From Balanoglossus misakiensis (taxonomy: Eukaryota; Hemichordata), in NCBI GenBank assembly GCA_040954595.2, contig CM082596.2, forward strand, positions 3,906,001 through 3,970,000: a DNA stretch of 64,000 nucleotides. The letters run 5' to 3'. Positions within the stretch are counted from its first letter, which is position 1. Every line of letters starts with the position of its first letter. Shown piece after piece: positions 1 to 13,000 of this stretch. Both the position numbers and the translations under genes were made by a program. The notes beneath the pieces are model-generated. The model saw only the letters and a program-made list of their open reading frames with translations. It was not told the origin of the DNA and did no database searches.

Positions 1-539
1 AAATGTTCACATTTTTCGCCGAAGAAACGTAAGAAAGCACAGAAAAGGTAGGTGCACAAAAGGAATTGTTTATATAGGGTTATCTGTCAGTATTTTGTTT
101 GATAAATCCTCGCCTGAGAAGCAAAAAAACGAATATTTCACTCGTTTTGAGTTTCGTTTCTAATTATGCTAATTAGCAATATACGGTGGTAAAAGGTAAG
201 TTGTCAGTTTCGGTGATTTACCGTTTCTGTTAATGATAGCAACCTACTTTTTAGAGTAAAACTTTTACTCTGGATAATCCTTCAATTATCATATACCATA
301 AATAAGTAAGGTTTGTCGATAAAATGTTTTTGTCCACGAGTAAATATAAGAACAAGTTTCTTTTGCACGTGTTTATCAATGCATAATATATGCTAATTTG
401 TTCAGGAAAAGTCGGCAATTTAATGTAATTCTTTACTAGTAACTGATAAGTTTCACATTTGACCATTTAGAATTATGATTTAGTATATTTAAAATAAACA
501 TAAACTTGCAATTTTCGGTTGAATTTTCACTTGCATGAA

Positions 540-937
540 TGCATATAGAAGTTTTACGTGACGTCCCAAATGAAATTTCAACTTGATGCATTTCTGCGTG
601 CATGCAGACGACCAGCACAACGTGCGGCAAACTACGAGAACCTTGTGCACATATACACATGTAGTAAATGTTTTTGTTAATCATGTTAATTAAGAATACG
701 ATTTTATCTTGTCCGCGGTATAGGTGCAGGTGCTCGGACTCGGACGTACGTACGTGAAACATGTGAAAATAAGGACCTGGGATTTTAAGCCAATCAGCGC
801 TCTGTGTTCGCGATAATCATATGGCACTTCCGGGGTCGTCAATGGGTTGGGCTTCCGGAACGGAAGGCTCCTCGGACTCGTACTACTGAAGATCGTCAGG
901 GAATTCAACGCAAACCTAAGGAGTTATACTGAACAAA
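540..937 (+). promoter_or_regulatory. Putative promoter and 5' UTR of the EGFR-A ATG exon
   Basis: Richer in CpG than the surrounding sequence. A CRE-like TGACGTCC lies at 559-566, a CCAATCA box at 790-796, and three ETS-type GGAA/TTCC words cluster at 825-867 (CACTTCCGGG, CTTCCGGAA, CGGAAGG). An in-frame TAA at 917-919 precedes the ATG at 938, so the leader is non-coding in that frame. No TATA box is evident. Promoter function is inferred from composition and motif clustering only. The sequence from 1 to 539 shows nothing recognisable. Confidence 0.45.
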
Positions 938-1088
938 ATGGCGTGGAGGAGGCGACTGAGGATGTGTATCTTTGCTCTGATCGTAATAGGACATCAACTG
1001 GTGGGAAAGAGCGACTCTGTCAAAACCTGTCAACTGGAAATACCCAGCGATGGTGTATGTGAGGAAAGCGATCGCCCATGTCCTAAAA
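938..1088 (+). CDS. EGFR: EGFR-A exon 1: signal-peptide start, or internal exon from 990
   Basis: ATG at 938 with G at +4 and an in-frame TAA at 917-919. Residues 1-17 have a basic start and a hydrophobic run (CIFALIVI), as in signal peptides. An acceptor (cgtaatag) ends at 989, and splicing to 990 leaves phase 1, which the domain II exon upstream would need. The exon continues into the Cys pairs closing domain II and ends with phase 1 at aaaagtaagt. Its equivalent is 47649-47799 in EGFR-B. Confidence 0.85.
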
Positions 1089-4000
1089 GTAAGTTACGAT
1101 TTCGTATGAAGCTAGTAACAGTGATTATGTATTGGCGACTATGTACAATGTACAGCTGAAATAAATCACTCGATCGCCCGTGTGTTGTTTACGGTACGGG
1201 TCAGATCGGTCGTTCTCGAAGGAGATAGACCGATCACAGACTGATCCTTTCAGCTGTACATTTTTTTTCAAACAGGTCAGCCAACCTGTTCAAAGTGTAT
1301 ATGTTCAACACCTTGACAATAAATATTGTCACATAACAACATTCACAATTCTTTATGATATTTGTAAAATTTCCATTCGATGTCATGTCTTTGTTGAGGT
1401 TTGGTCCTTGTAGTTTAGTCCACTGATGCTGAAAACGGGAAAATTTCGCGAATGATAAATTTTTGCGAAGTATGCGAGAGCAAAATAACAGTTGCCTCTT
1501 TTGATCTCGCGAAAATTTCCTGCCACGAAAATTTCCCGTTTTACAGTATTCACGTTTCTGTATTTTTCACTTCTTTAAAAAGTAAGATATAGTTTCCACC
1601 ACAAACTCTTGTCTGAGTGAGAAGAGTTTGTGAAGGCTAAACTCCTCACTTACCACAGTATGCTTCTATTTTTAGACCTAGTTATTGTCATCTTGACATC
1701 AACCAACAAACTAATGGCTCTCGTATATCTCTGATAAAAAGAAATCTTAGCTATGGCACAAATAATTATGTGAGCATCGTTCACACCACAATGTTCTATC
1801 AGTATAAAAGTTCTTCCATTGAATGGGTAATTTTGCGGAAAAAAACAGTTCTTGAGAAAATGATAATGCACATGGGAAAGCGTTGATGTCACAGGAAACC
1901 TTTAAGTGGGTGGTGTTGCATCCTTGTGAAGTAAGGATATTTTTAAACAGCCACATAAACACACACTGAGAAAGGCCTACAGGGGTTCACAGGAAGCCCT
2001 TTACCTTGTTATATTGGCTGGGACTGTCAGCAACTTTTACCTAAAAACTGCACATTATCTTTCTGATCAATTAGTTCAATCTTTAAGGTGGTTAGTCAGA
2101 GTTGGCCAGTATTGAGTAACCTTTTCCTCCATCTGTACTCTCGAGCAAAATTTATGTTTCATAATTGAAATTCAAGTAATATTAAGGCATATGCATATTA
2201 TGTTTTAGGCAAACAAACAGTTTCATTTACATGAGTACTGCGACCCAGTATCCATGATTCACTTGTACTACTTTTGAAACCCCCCTTACAACAGATGTGA
2301 CTTAATTTGGTCAAGTAGCATAGTTTGCATGTGTGTGGTTGCACCCACACATGGACGTCTCAAGGAAATGCAGCAGAGGGGTTGAATGATATATAGTGAA
2401 AGTGGTTATTTATTGTTCCTGAGGAAAGGAAACGGAGAAACCCAGGAAGGAAACACAGTCATTCTTTCTATGTCAGGTTGTTAAGTTGATAGGATAAATC
2501 ATGCAATATTGGTATTCTTGTACAATTTGGGCCGGGTTGAAAAAAGGCTATCAAATGGATTTTAATGATTTCCAGATTATCGAAGTACAACATAGTCCAT
2601 GTGTTGGGTTTCATGTTCAAGGTTTTAAAGAACTGGTAACATTTTGGTAATGACCTTTGATTCTGATTTCTAAGCTGATCATTAAAAGATGACAGTGCTT
2701 AATTTGCAAAACTATCGCAGCAAGTGGCAAGTCTTTGGCAAGGATGAATTTTAAGTCTTGGACGCTGCAGGCTCATCTGCTCTTGCCTGGATCTGTTACA
2801 CAGATGCCCTGGTTTTACACAGTGTGCAATCTACTTTTATATGTGAGAGTAAGCCACAAATTTTTTTATACCCATGATTTATTGTTGAGGCTAGTGAGGA
2901 TGGGCTAGTTCCTCTTTGGTGATCTGTTGGTATATCCACTTCAGTCAGAGTGGTTTCCTGTTGACCAGTCAAATATACTGCACAGTGCATGAGATTACAT
3001 TTGCTTTCAGACCTTGTGTGTTCACATCGTTAAACTGGTTATTGTCTGTTGAGATAATTGGTAGTCAGTTCATGTGAAAGAGACTTTCATGTCTGCTCTT
3101 CATATACATTGGATTTGTGTTATTTATTTGCTGATCGAGGCTGTATTACACTTACAGGATGGATGTAGTAATAATTCATTTAGCTTCAGAGCCTTTTGGT
3201 TGGTACAATTTGATGCTGTCTGAAGTGAATTTTTTCAGCTTCTGCAAAGTGTTAAGAATGACTGATCTTTTCAAGGATGACCTTTGCTTTCAAATCCTGG
3301 GGTTTATTGATAAATGACAGAATGACATCATCATGTATTGTGTCTAGAATCTCAAAGACTATTCTCACTTCAGTTGCCTGAGATGCTGTTTTGACTTCAA
3401 TGGCCCAATTTTTTTTAATATTTAAAACCCATATTTGGGTAACAACAGGTTCACTTTCTTGCTCAACAGTTGTTCCAGTGATACATAAAATTTAAATAAT
3501 AATAAACATTATTAACTATACAAGTTGTTTTGTACATTCTTGTACAGTGATTCTTGTTCAACGGCTCTGTAACTCATCTTCAGAACTTTGGTTATTTGTG
3601 TTGGCTAAGTTTCTTTGTTTTTCTGAAGTTATCTGCATTGCACAGTACATGTACATGCCATGCTAGCAAAGTCTGCATAATCTAGGGGCATTGCTATTGT
3701 ACAAATTGAATAGTTCAGACTTGCGGTCAATTGTCAACAACAACAATAGCGGTTATACATACATTTGTCTACAGTCTGAGTCAACAAGTTGCACGCTACA
3801 TGTAGTTGTTTTAGTGTGAAAAAGTAAAAAAAATTGTAGCTAATATTAATGCACAGAACAGAAATTATGAAAAAGTTTTAATGCTACTGTTCCATAAATA
3901 CTTTGGAACCCAGCCAAATTGAATGGTTTAGTATCCATGTCTGAAATCTACAGTCACTGGTTAATTGGGTCAGTCACCAAATATAGTTGTGTGCCCTGTC

Positions 4001-7000
4001 AACCAGGACAGCGATACTGTTCATTTCAATTGGTACTAATTGATTCACAAAATGTTCAGGAATTATTTGTGAGACCACATGCAGTGTCTAACCTTAAAAA
4101 GTTTAATGGATAGGGGCAACATGCAGGGTCTCAAAATACATACTCTAATGAATTACATCATCATTTATGCACTGAATGTGTACGTGTGTATATGCACGTG
4201 TGTGCGTATTAAACATGCTTGCGTGCTTACACGTTTCATAAATATTAGAATCGCCTGCCAGATAAAAAATTCTAACCACATTCGTATCAATTAAAGTTTG
4301 GTATGAAATCACTGAATAAGTTTCAGATTTTTTTATCGTGTTGATGATTGAATTTGAACAGATTTCTATTAAATAGGCCAACATTTGAACGTAAATTTGA
4401 AGTGACAAAGCAAGAGTTGTTTTGTACACTCATTTCCTGAGCAACACTCTAATGTCCTTATTTAGACCGAATTTAGTCATTACATAAGACCATCTACGTA
4501 AGAATTCCATCTGTTCATTGTGTAAGTTTCCTTTTATTTTGTCTAGGCCGTATCCATTCTGTCGTTACCATATTTTCAAGAGAAAAAGCCCCAGATTCAA
4601 ATATTGCTAAAATAAAGATAAGGCAGGCTTGATTTTTTCCTGAACACACCCCATATGAAATTTATTGTCTTAGTGCGTACTGAATACCAGAATGATCAAT
4701 TCAGTTGTCTAGAACTAGACACGAACCCGGGTTCACTTAATTGGTAAGAGAAGAGTGTTAATGGGTGACAGCAGTTGTAGTGAATTTAGATGAGTCAATT
4801 TCCTTCAATCAACTTATCGAGTCAGTAAAATGATTATATGCAAACGAACCTTGGAACTCAATGGTAATTTAATTCAATCCATCAATCTAATAAATTGAAA
4901 CAACAGGTAGGAAAGCTATAACATAAATTATGAATCGAGAGTAGGATTAGGATTGGTCATTTCAGGTATAATATTTCATCTTTTATGACAAGACGTTCAC
5001 TACAAATTACAATATCCGCCAGTGTTCTAGAGAGTGCAGGGTTTATATTACATTATCATCATCAGTTGTCAGTAGATTGGCGATAATTGTTCTTTCATGG
5101 GTAAAGTAAAAATCATCCTAAAATGTCAAATTGCAAATTCTATTCTATAAACACACACTTGTAGAAATACTTTGTAGTGTCTGGTTTAAATTAAACGTTT
5201 GTCAGGTTTTGAGGACAGATTGCGATATTCGTTTGAATTGCTTGAAATGGGACTATGCATGTACATTTCTCAATGTACAAATTCTAAGTAAAAAGGAAAA
5301 TGGCCATGAGTCAAGCCCATCACAACGTGAGTCAGCTGGTATGATAATTATCTTGCAGAGAGGATTCTGCTAGTCTGTTAAATTTTGAGTATAAATCATA
5401 TTGTGCCTGAGCTATTTATGGCAGGAATCCTGACATTGATCGTCAATTCTTGTAGGTTATTTTGCCTGTGCAAAGTTCAATGTCTATGTGTACAACATGT
5501 ATGTGTACATGTAAATGTCCTAAATATTGTGGAATGTCTGAAATGTGTGACGTACATTACAGATGCATATCACTCGAAATTAATCCATGTGCATTACAAC
5601 TGTTCTATTTCATATTTATGCGACCATCTGCAAGGAATATGAAATCTTTGAGTTGGCATTTTGCTTGAGGTTTTCGCACCACTGGTGTGCTAATCTGTTT
5701 TACCACAAAATGTATTGCCAAACAGAAATAAAATCAATGGGGGATTATTAGGAGAATAATCTTTTACTTAAGTGCGGTAATCTTTTAACTAGATTAAATA
5801 AGATTAAGATCTGACTTGCCTTGTACTTCAGAAAATAAACACTCAAGTCAAATACTAAATGAGCTGCCCGTAGTATCATTCAAACCACAGGTTTGGAATT
5901 TATGAAATAGCCTGGGTCGATGTTTACTGTCAAATGATTCAAGCTGAATTGTAATATAGAGTGGTACTATGAAAAGGAGTATAATTATAAATATTGCCTT
6001 GGAATTCAAGGTTATTTATTCAGTACAGTCATGGTTAAAGGAGCAAGTGATGAAACGTCATTACTGAAAGATGCTGGTACAAGCATTAATTTTCACTGGT
6101 TTGTAATTCTGTGTGTCATATATTGATAAATCACAGCAATAAATTAAATGTAAAACTACTTGAAAGTTTAGAATTTGACGATATGAGAACTACCGAGTAC
6201 TTTATTATAATTTTATTCTTGAGAGACTTCAAACATATATATATATGTGAAGAACTGAATCTATGTTGATAAATTCATTACTGGCTGCTTGAGAAATTAA
6301 CATGTTTATTTTTCCACTCATGGATAAGAAATACCGCCTCACATAAGAAAACAAGAATTCTAATTTGTGTGATTGCAGCAGACAAAATATTTTAGTTAGT
6401 CTGATTAATTAAACCAAACAATGGCTAATCAGATCACTACAGTTGCTAATCAACTCAGGATGTCCACCCTGGTATGTGTGATCAGAAACTGCTGCCTAGA
6501 CTGTCAGTAAACACTTGCACCTTCTTTGTCTAAACTTGCAACGCAACCAAGACGAGTTCCATGTATGGAAAGTACGAACCTGAATTCAGTGTTTTATAGA
6601 TGCTAGAACTGAACGCCGTAAGGGTGGGAGCAGGCACCAAAGACTGACACAGATAACATGCACGAAACGAAGGCTAAAACAGCACAAGCGATTGGCAGTC
6701 TAAATGCTCCCCAGTACATCAACTATTCTGTCTGAAATTAAATCTACATTTCACATTTTAGGCCACACCCAAAATAGATCAGTGTAGTTACATGATTACC
6801 ATCTACCTAGACTGTCACAGAGAGACAATTTTTGCACATATTTTGGAAAATTCGTTATGTTTATTTCGGTGGACACACAGATGGCATTGCAACTCAGCCA
6901 TATCAATATCCTGTCAAAATTAAGATATCATTCATGTATATGTGTAGCTATATCAAGTTACAGATTCTACCAAGCAGTAGTTTGTGTCGCAACTATCTGT

Positions 7001-10000
7001 CAAAAATTATAGATAGATATTTTGCGAGTTAGTGCATTTTAGTCACCACATTTTAAAATTAAATATGCACTGACAGTTGTGCAACGTGACTTTTGTGCCA
7101 ACTGTTCTGACAGGAGTGGCTAAGAAGAGACTTTACAAAATGTGACTTGAATGAGTTGGACGATGACCTGAATAATGTCGTGAAAGGTCATTGGATGGGG
7201 TCACAGAACCTTGATGTATCTGTTTATAGTAGGGTATGGGCTCTGTAATAACAGAATGAAACTGAATGAAACTTATTTTGAAATCCACCTAGCATGAAGT
7301 TTCATGGAGGGTAACCAACATATTTATCAAGTGAAGCCTTTTTAACAAGGATGTATTCTTACGATGCAGTTGGTGCATTATAAAAGAACCTGATATCCAT
7401 TACATCTGGAAATGGACAAGTGAAAACATAATCCAATAACCGAACCATGAGAATGAAATGTGTTCATCACAACATTTGTAACAACTGTGCCTCACGTTTC
7501 TGGCCGCAACACTACATGGTTTATTTATACGCAGCTGTGGAAGACTGCATTCCTCACATAGCGAGTTGACATCAATATTTTATAGTGGTTAGAATGTGAT
7601 CCCCAGTGACCATGACACTGTTGATCTTCAAAACAGAGAAATGGTATCAGAGAAGCCTTCTTCTAATCCTCATTGCCACCACTTTCGTGATGTCAAACTA
7701 TCTCCAACTTTCTAGACGCCATGAAATATTAGCTAGTACGGTAATTGTATCTACTTGTAACCCAGTCTTAGCTCTACCAGAAATAAAAATGTATTTTTGG
7801 CAGACAAGAAAAGTATATGCAACTCTCCACAGCTACAGTGGAAAGAAATGTAACACGAGAGTGTACAAAAACAGACATGACAACACAAAACAGTACATAG
7901 ACAATACACCCATTGCGAATCTCGCATATGCGTGCGCAATGTTGACTGTATACCAGAAGTGCAGTTCTTGGAAAAAAGTTGTTCCCGAAAAACTACTCTG
8001 TTTTGTGGGGTTTTTTTTGACAACTACATTTAAAAGATCAGGAAACTATAACATCCAAGAAATACTATTTAAACACTGTGAGTTGTATGATTCGCAATGG
8101 GTGTACAGTGGTGGTTGCAGTGCCCTAACCTGATGTTAATGATGTGAAGTCCCTCAGGTTTCCAGTGTTGGTGTCTTTGACGAGTTCAAAACAATCTGTT
8201 ATTTCCCCAAGTCAGAGTCCATATCCGCGAATTCCCTGTTAAACATGATGTGGCACACACACAAGTCCCTCAGGTACAAAAGTTCCTCCCTGGTGGAATC
8301 ACGCTGTTTGACGTTTCGCAAAAACTGTTCAGTCGAAGTCGATCATCCAAGCATGCATGGCTACAATATCAGTCTCGCCCCGAATCATTTGTGAAATCTT
8401 TTTACATGTTATAGGAGTTCCCCAGGTGCACTGCTCTGTACAGCTAATTAGTCATGGTAATATATTCATAGCCATTGTTAGCCATGCTCCACTGTCTATT
8501 GTTACAGTTTGTGACCCCAATACATGTATTCATAAGTGGTGAGCCAGCCATGGCAGTAGATTATGTAATTGGGCATGGAACAGTCCATTTTGTCAGTGTC
8601 CACTGATTTTGTTGTTAGTCCTGGAACAGTCCATTCCATTAATATCGTTTACCTGTCTATCTAACCACCTTACTTAAATACACACTAGGCTACATCCACC
8701 ACAGCACACATAGATGAGATGACAGGAGATATAACACACAGATTAGCAATGCAGACACTTTGTGACAGTCGGCTTGTAGAAAACTAGTCGTGGAAAGTAA
8801 GAAAGGTGACAGGCCTGAATTATTATCTAATTACCCAACTAATGAAATATCTGAAAATAAATGGTTTCTCATAAATTTTCCCATTTTTCTTCTCTGATTA
8901 GTTTCCCCAGGGATTGGACGTGGAGAGAGATTGTGTAATTCTGCTGGTGTTTCTATGATGGGAGGCATAAATAATGCATTCCTAGTTGGTTAAGTTTTTA
9001 TTGTGATAATGCATAACTTCACATCCACAAAGTCATAAAATTAAGTACATACACACATCACAGTGCTCATCAAAAACTTGGTACCAACTGAAATGTTGGC
9101 AGAGAAAATGGTTCCTAACATGAAAATTAAAAAAAAAAATATTAGAGTGTTCATCTTTTTGAGATCATATTTTGAACCAGTATACAAATCTACCCAAGTA
9201 ATGTTAACAAAGTTCTTGACGTGCTTTCAAAGATGTTAACTAGAGTTGAAACTCCAATTACCAATCGGTCTGAATGCCTGAAATGTCATCAGGAGGATAA
9301 GAATCCTCTCTGATGTAATTTCTTCCTCCAGACATGTGAAATGTTATCAAGATGACTGCCAGGCATTTCCTTGTGATGTAATTACAAAAATGTGGAGTGT
9401 TTGCAAGACAAAATGCCAGAGATATACATTTGTACATGTATATTTGAAGTCATGGTGTTGACCTTTGTCCTGCATTTGCACTTTGACATTATATAAAAAA
9501 AGGCAGCAGTGTGTCTACATATCATATAATCCATGTTGTGTGGATTAGAAGGCATGTTAGGTCATCAGAGCCTCGATGGCTTGATGGCATTTTCAAGGGT
9601 GCCTGCACGCCAACCCAGCTATGCAAAGTTTCAACTACATGTATTATAGTCGTCATTAGTTGTAAGTGAAAAGGTTACAGCGTATTTCTCCCATACAGCA
9701 AGCTATGGATCAAGATAATATAATATTTCATAGTGTGATACGTGCTGTGTTCTGGTAATAGACATATTTCTTGTTTAACCCGTGACTCAATACACTTATG
9801 AGAGATCATATCTTTATAGGATTGTCTTTCAAATGTCTTTCCCATACATACAGGGTCAAAAATGTCATTTATTTAGCACCCCAGAAAAAATATAAACCAT
9901 TATATGATCAGCATGATTTTCAACACTAAATTGGAAGATTATAAATTTCTACAGATATAATCATTAAAAAGTGATAATCATCATGGCTGTATTCACTAAA

Positions 10001-13000
10001 TCAAGAGCAAAGAAAGATTTATTGTATATAATGACCTCGCCGATAATTGTTATATGATACGTCATTGTAAATGTCACCTTGGTGTCATTTTAAGACTAAT
10101 GAAACTCATTCACTACGGGTGTGAAAACCCTGATGAGTTATGTCTCCTTTCCAAATAGACCCTGTCATGTGATCTAAACAGAGCTGGAAAGTGAGGTTCA
10201 CATTGGACAGTTTAGGTCGACCCTGGGCAGCTGTAGGTTTTAATTATAGTTGGCTCGAAATAATCAGTGTGGACACTATATGTTGGACCAGATCGGGACA
10301 AATTTGGTAATGTAATGTGAACAACACTATGTTCAGCTCTGAGACAAGACTCATTTTTCACATACAATGTAAATATTGAAAGTAAAGAACAGTGTATAAG
10401 GCATCGTTTTGTGGCTTTCCCATCATGTCCCTGCATTGTTGAGGCTAATGATTTCAAAAATCGAGGAAAAGTACATCTCAAAAAAACCCAACCCAAATAG
10501 CGATTGTCTGACTCAAGACATACCCTAAACTCTTTCCAGATAAACCCAGACAGATGTCTGTCGTCAGATTTATCAGAAGCGTGTAAATATTTAGCTGTAA
10601 AATTCATATTTGAAATGCATAGTTACAGTACTATTTCTGTATGAGTGGGTGGGTGTACGGTATATATCATGGCAAACAGAATCAAAAGGTTTTTGGCTCC
10701 TCAGTGTCTATATTTTCTCAGTGGAAGGCATAGATGGTTGTTGATCTGACTAAACTAGTGAGAATGATGAACGGCATACATCATTAAGCAAAGACTCTGG
10801 CAATTGGCCATGCTACCTAGGCGTACCATGTACATGAAAAGATTTTATTTCACCACGAAATGATGTGTGTGCGTTCTGGTGTGGGGATAGGGGGCTATGG
10901 TTGTTTACAGCGCTAAAAGAGCGAGGCCCATGTTATATTGGGTTCACAGAACTCACATCATGAAGACTGATAATACATGTGTGCTGATTGATGTGGTGTA
11001 TGGTCTTGCAATATCCTGTTAGTTTGATGGGTACCGTGAGATATTATTGATGTGGTCTATGGCAAACATGTCAGGATTACTTGGTGTGCAGTGACCTACA
11101 ATGTTCCTTCAAGGTAATGTTGACCTCTTTACCCAGGGTAAACTTTGAGATGCCAGGGGGGTCAAAACAAAAATGGAGGAAAGTATCCCGGACCAATTAG
11201 TGGAGTTCCTGAGGACAACACCTGGCTTGGGAGATCTTGAAAACCAAGGTTGTGTGTGACTTCAATATTAGCCTTGAGGAGATGGTATCAGTAATGTGAC
11301 AGATGTAATCTGTGCATTCCATTACTATAATAGAAGAATTTGTTTGCTCGAAAATGACCAGTTCTTGTTTTATATCAGTATTTGTTTTACTTCTTTATAA
11401 CATTTCAAGTGCATCCCACTTGAGTTAAGCCATGTGATCTTGACAAGTAAATGTCTCAGTCTTGAACAGAGATACGCCTATTAGTATTAACATCTCATTA
11501 TCATTTGTGTGAAACTGCTCAATAATTGTGAGTTGGGAATATGTGAATTTTGGCACAGCTTGGGCCTGAGACTCCTCCAGCCCTTCCCCAAAGCTTTCCT
11601 TTCGGTGCGATAATTTTCTCTAGCTTTATCACCCACCGGTCTTCTTTAGTGGGCAGGACATTTCCCTGTACAACAGTGGAACAGCTAGCTGTGTAGTAAA
11701 TGTATTGATGTCTTGGCGCCCTGCATCACGTTTGGTTGTTTGTCCCCTTGGTCTATCTGTATTCATCACACCTAAGAGTGAAGGTCACCACGGCAGACAG
11801 CAGACATTCTGCGAAAATAAAGTGGCTCATTTCAGTGTCTCTACTTTATTGTTGTCAAATCTACGTGTCTTTCACAGCGTGATGTGACCTCTGTACAGAA
11901 AAAATGGTGTGAAATCTTGAAGGAGTTCCTGTAAAATGAGAGCTGTTTGGTTTTAGGGAAGGGCTGGAGGAAGTGTTTGTGAGATAAAAAGAAGTGTGGC
12001 CAACAAAGCAGCAGGTCTTTAGTTTGAATCAATTTCCTTTCTTTTCCTCCTATAAGGGTAAAAAAGACATATTTTGTAAATTTTCAATATTTATGTCATT
12101 CAGTTTATTTCATCCTTACATGGTTTCTTCCCGTTCATCCTTGACTCAAGGAACTGAAATACACCAGGGAGATGAAATAAAAACATTGTCTCTTTTACAG
12201 ACCTTCGGTTTATTGTCAGACCTTGGGTTTACTGTCAACAGTTGCTTGTACCAACATTGCTGTGCTTCAGCCATTAATTTGACAAAAGGAATTTAGGAGC
12301 CATTTTGTTTTTTGTCCACTGGCCATGTACTAATGAACATGCCCCGTGGGTGTGTATGGTGACACATTGGAATACTTAGACATAGCTTAGAATCCAAGAC
12401 ACTGAAATGTGTCAAATTTTTGTTGCCAGACAAGAAAAATAACTTCACTGAAGAAATATGGTTGCATATTCGAATACAGGATGTAATCATGCCCTCTTAG
12501 CAAATATGTTATGTTACCGACTCAAAAAAAATTCACAGATGATGCACGAAAAATATCCATATTATATATGTTTTAACTGATACAAAGAAATTACTAGAAA
12601 TTCTAAAATTGACTGGCAAGTTTGAAACAGGCATGGTTATTAGGGGCACAGTGGACAACTTTAAGTCGTGTTACCATATCTACAGTCAAGAGTTAATCTG
12701 ATAATACAAATGAATGATAATGTATACCAGGAGATGCATTTAATATGGAAGAAGGAAAGATTGTGCCACTTCCTAGGAAAGGTCAAAGACTGTGAGGCAA
12801 GCACAGAGGAGAGTTTAGTCTGTGGTTTCTCACTATAAAACGAAATGAGAGCAAGTGTTGTTTTATTGGCATTGCAGTTGACATTATAAGACAGACCTCA
12901 AGATGACAACCAAGCCAAACGGCCCCAGTTGCTGTCCCTCCCAATGCATCATGGGAAACGGAATACATGTATACATCATGTAATTCCCATATTTAATGCA

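Noticed and set aside
7606-8133. 175-codon + strand ORF in EGFR-A intron 1
   Set aside because: Composition looks random, no domain is recognisable, and no supporting splice or promoter context was seen; most likely chance.
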